The translations under genes and the position numbers were made by a program. The notes below the pieces were generated by a model, which saw only the letters and a list, made by a program, of their open reading frames with translations, was not told the origin of the DNA and did no database searches. A DNA stretch of 6,906 nt from Alphaproteobacteria bacterium (lineage in GTDB: Bacteria; Pseudomonadota; Alphaproteobacteria; Rhodobacterales; Rhodobacteraceae), in the NCBI GenBank assembly GCA_003694465.1, contig RFKM01000299.1, forward strand, positions 1 through 6,906, written 5' to 3'. The first letter of the stretch is position 1; the number at the start of each line of letters is the position of its first letter. This document shows positions 6,538 to 6,906 of this stretch, piece by piece.

Positions 6538-6561
6538 TCCGTCAGCTCGTCCGTCAGCTCG
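6538..6561. repeat. Perfect 12-bp tandem duplication in the SDR gene leader
   Basis: TCCGTCAGCTCG occurs twice, head to tail and without mismatch (6538-6549 and 6550-6561); on the minus strand the unit is CGAGCTGACGGA. It lies 23-46 nt upstream of the SDR start codon, in the 88-bp gap after the methyltransferase gene. It may be a paired binding site or a recent slippage duplication. I see no convincing -35/-10 pair in this gap. Confidence 0.75.
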
Positions 6562-6603
6562 GCGCGAATCGTCTGTCGCGCGCGTCGGCCACGCTAGCGC
6601 AAA

Positions 6604-6906
6604 TCATCGCCGCCCGCGACCGCGCGCCGGGCGCGGACGGGCCGCCGCGATCACCTTGAAGCCGCCATCGCCGCCGATCTCCTCGACCTCGGCAAAGGCG
6701 GCACGCAGATCGCGCTCGTAGGGCAGGTGCCGGTTGGCCACGAGATAGAGCCGGCCCGAAGGCGTCAGAAGCCGCGCCGCGGCGGCGATGAAGGCCCGCC
6801 CGAGCGCCGGATCGGCGCGGCGGCCGGCATGAAAGGGTGGATTGGTCACCACACAGTCATGGCTGCCCGCCTCACCGAAACGCGTGGCATCGGCCCAGTG
6901 AAAGAC
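6604..6906 (-). CDS. RsmC/RlmG-like rRNA guanine-N2 methyltransferase, C-terminal part only
   Basis: The right edge cuts off the N-terminal part; the last 100 residues and the TGA (6606-6604) are visible. The catalytic motif IV NPPFH is at visible residues 22-26 (VVTNPPFHAG), preceded by the acidic strand and loop HWADATRF (3-10). Then come an alpha helix, the strand GRLYLVANRHLPYE (51-64) and the closing GGFKVIAA (81-88). This order and the LPY...FKV pairing match RsmC and RlmG, S-adenosylmethionine-dependent enzymes that make N2-methylguanine in 16S or 23S rRNA. Which of the two, or another related methylase, cannot be decided without the N-terminus. The tail ends in a basic Arg/Pro/Gly stretch (RPRPARGRGRR, 90-100). 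It lies 88 bp upstream of the SDR gene on the same strand and may or may not share its transcript. Confidence 0.85.
   Translation of the reverse strand, partial: VFHWADATRFGEAGSHDCVVTNPPFHAGRRADPALGRAFIAAAARLLTPSGRLYLVANRHLPYERDLRAAFAEVEEIGGDGGFKVIAAARPRPARGRGRR

Noticed and set aside
4811..6659. Two long plus-strand frames opposite hemF and the SDR gene (4811-5776 and 5679-6659)
   Set aside because: Antisense shadows of genes with clear family motifs; no ribosome-binding site or recognisable domain.
1..6906. Mobile element, CRISPR array, defence system, tRNA or origin
   Set aside because: No repeats of the right size, no transposase or integrase, no tRNA-like cloverleaf, and every gap over 40 bp lies between ordinary core genes.

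Overview
The window looks like an ordinary core-genome segment from an alphaproteobacterium, most likely a member of the Rhodobacteraceae. The reasons are very high GC with strong GC bias at third codon positions, an archaeal-type class I lysyl-tRNA synthetase in place of the common class II enzyme, and close resemblance of most proteins to Rhodobacterales versions. The genus cannot be fixed from the sequence alone. I see no phage, transposon, CRISPR array, tRNA, rRNA or toxin-antitoxin module.

Layout from left to right. At the left edge, on the minus strand, is the start of a small exported or membrane protein of unknown function (1-191), just downstream of lysS (241-1824, minus). The 111-bp gap 1825-1935 separates lysS from a divergent TerB-family gene (1936-2358, plus) and seems to carry two interlocking promoters. 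The TerB gene converges on the next block across a 98-bp gap (2359-2456) holding a strong hairpin and a short sequence that resembles a repeat common between Rhodobacteraceae genes.

The right-hand block is all on the minus strand. In transcription order it is an RsmC/RlmG-like rRNA methyltransferase cut by the right edge (6604-6906), an SDR-family protein (5703-6515), hemF (4760-5680), nadD (stop at 4071, start uncertain) and a PBP4-type D-Ala-D-Ala carboxypeptidase, dacB (2457-4016). SDR-hemF-nadD-dacB are close enough (22, about 71 and 54 bp) to be one operon. Their known roles are unrelated housekeeping tasks: haem/bacteriochlorophyll precursor synthesis, NAD synthesis and peptidoglycan trimming. 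The grouping therefore looks like an operon of convenience rather than one pathway.

No clearly new system was found. The points most worth a second look are the SDR protein, which has Phe and Ser where the catalytic Tyr and Lys should be, so it may be a pseudoenzyme; the apparent Tat signal on the PBP4 homologue; two departures from the HemF signature; a perfect 12-bp tandem duplication in front of the SDR gene; and the overlapping lysS/terB promoters.
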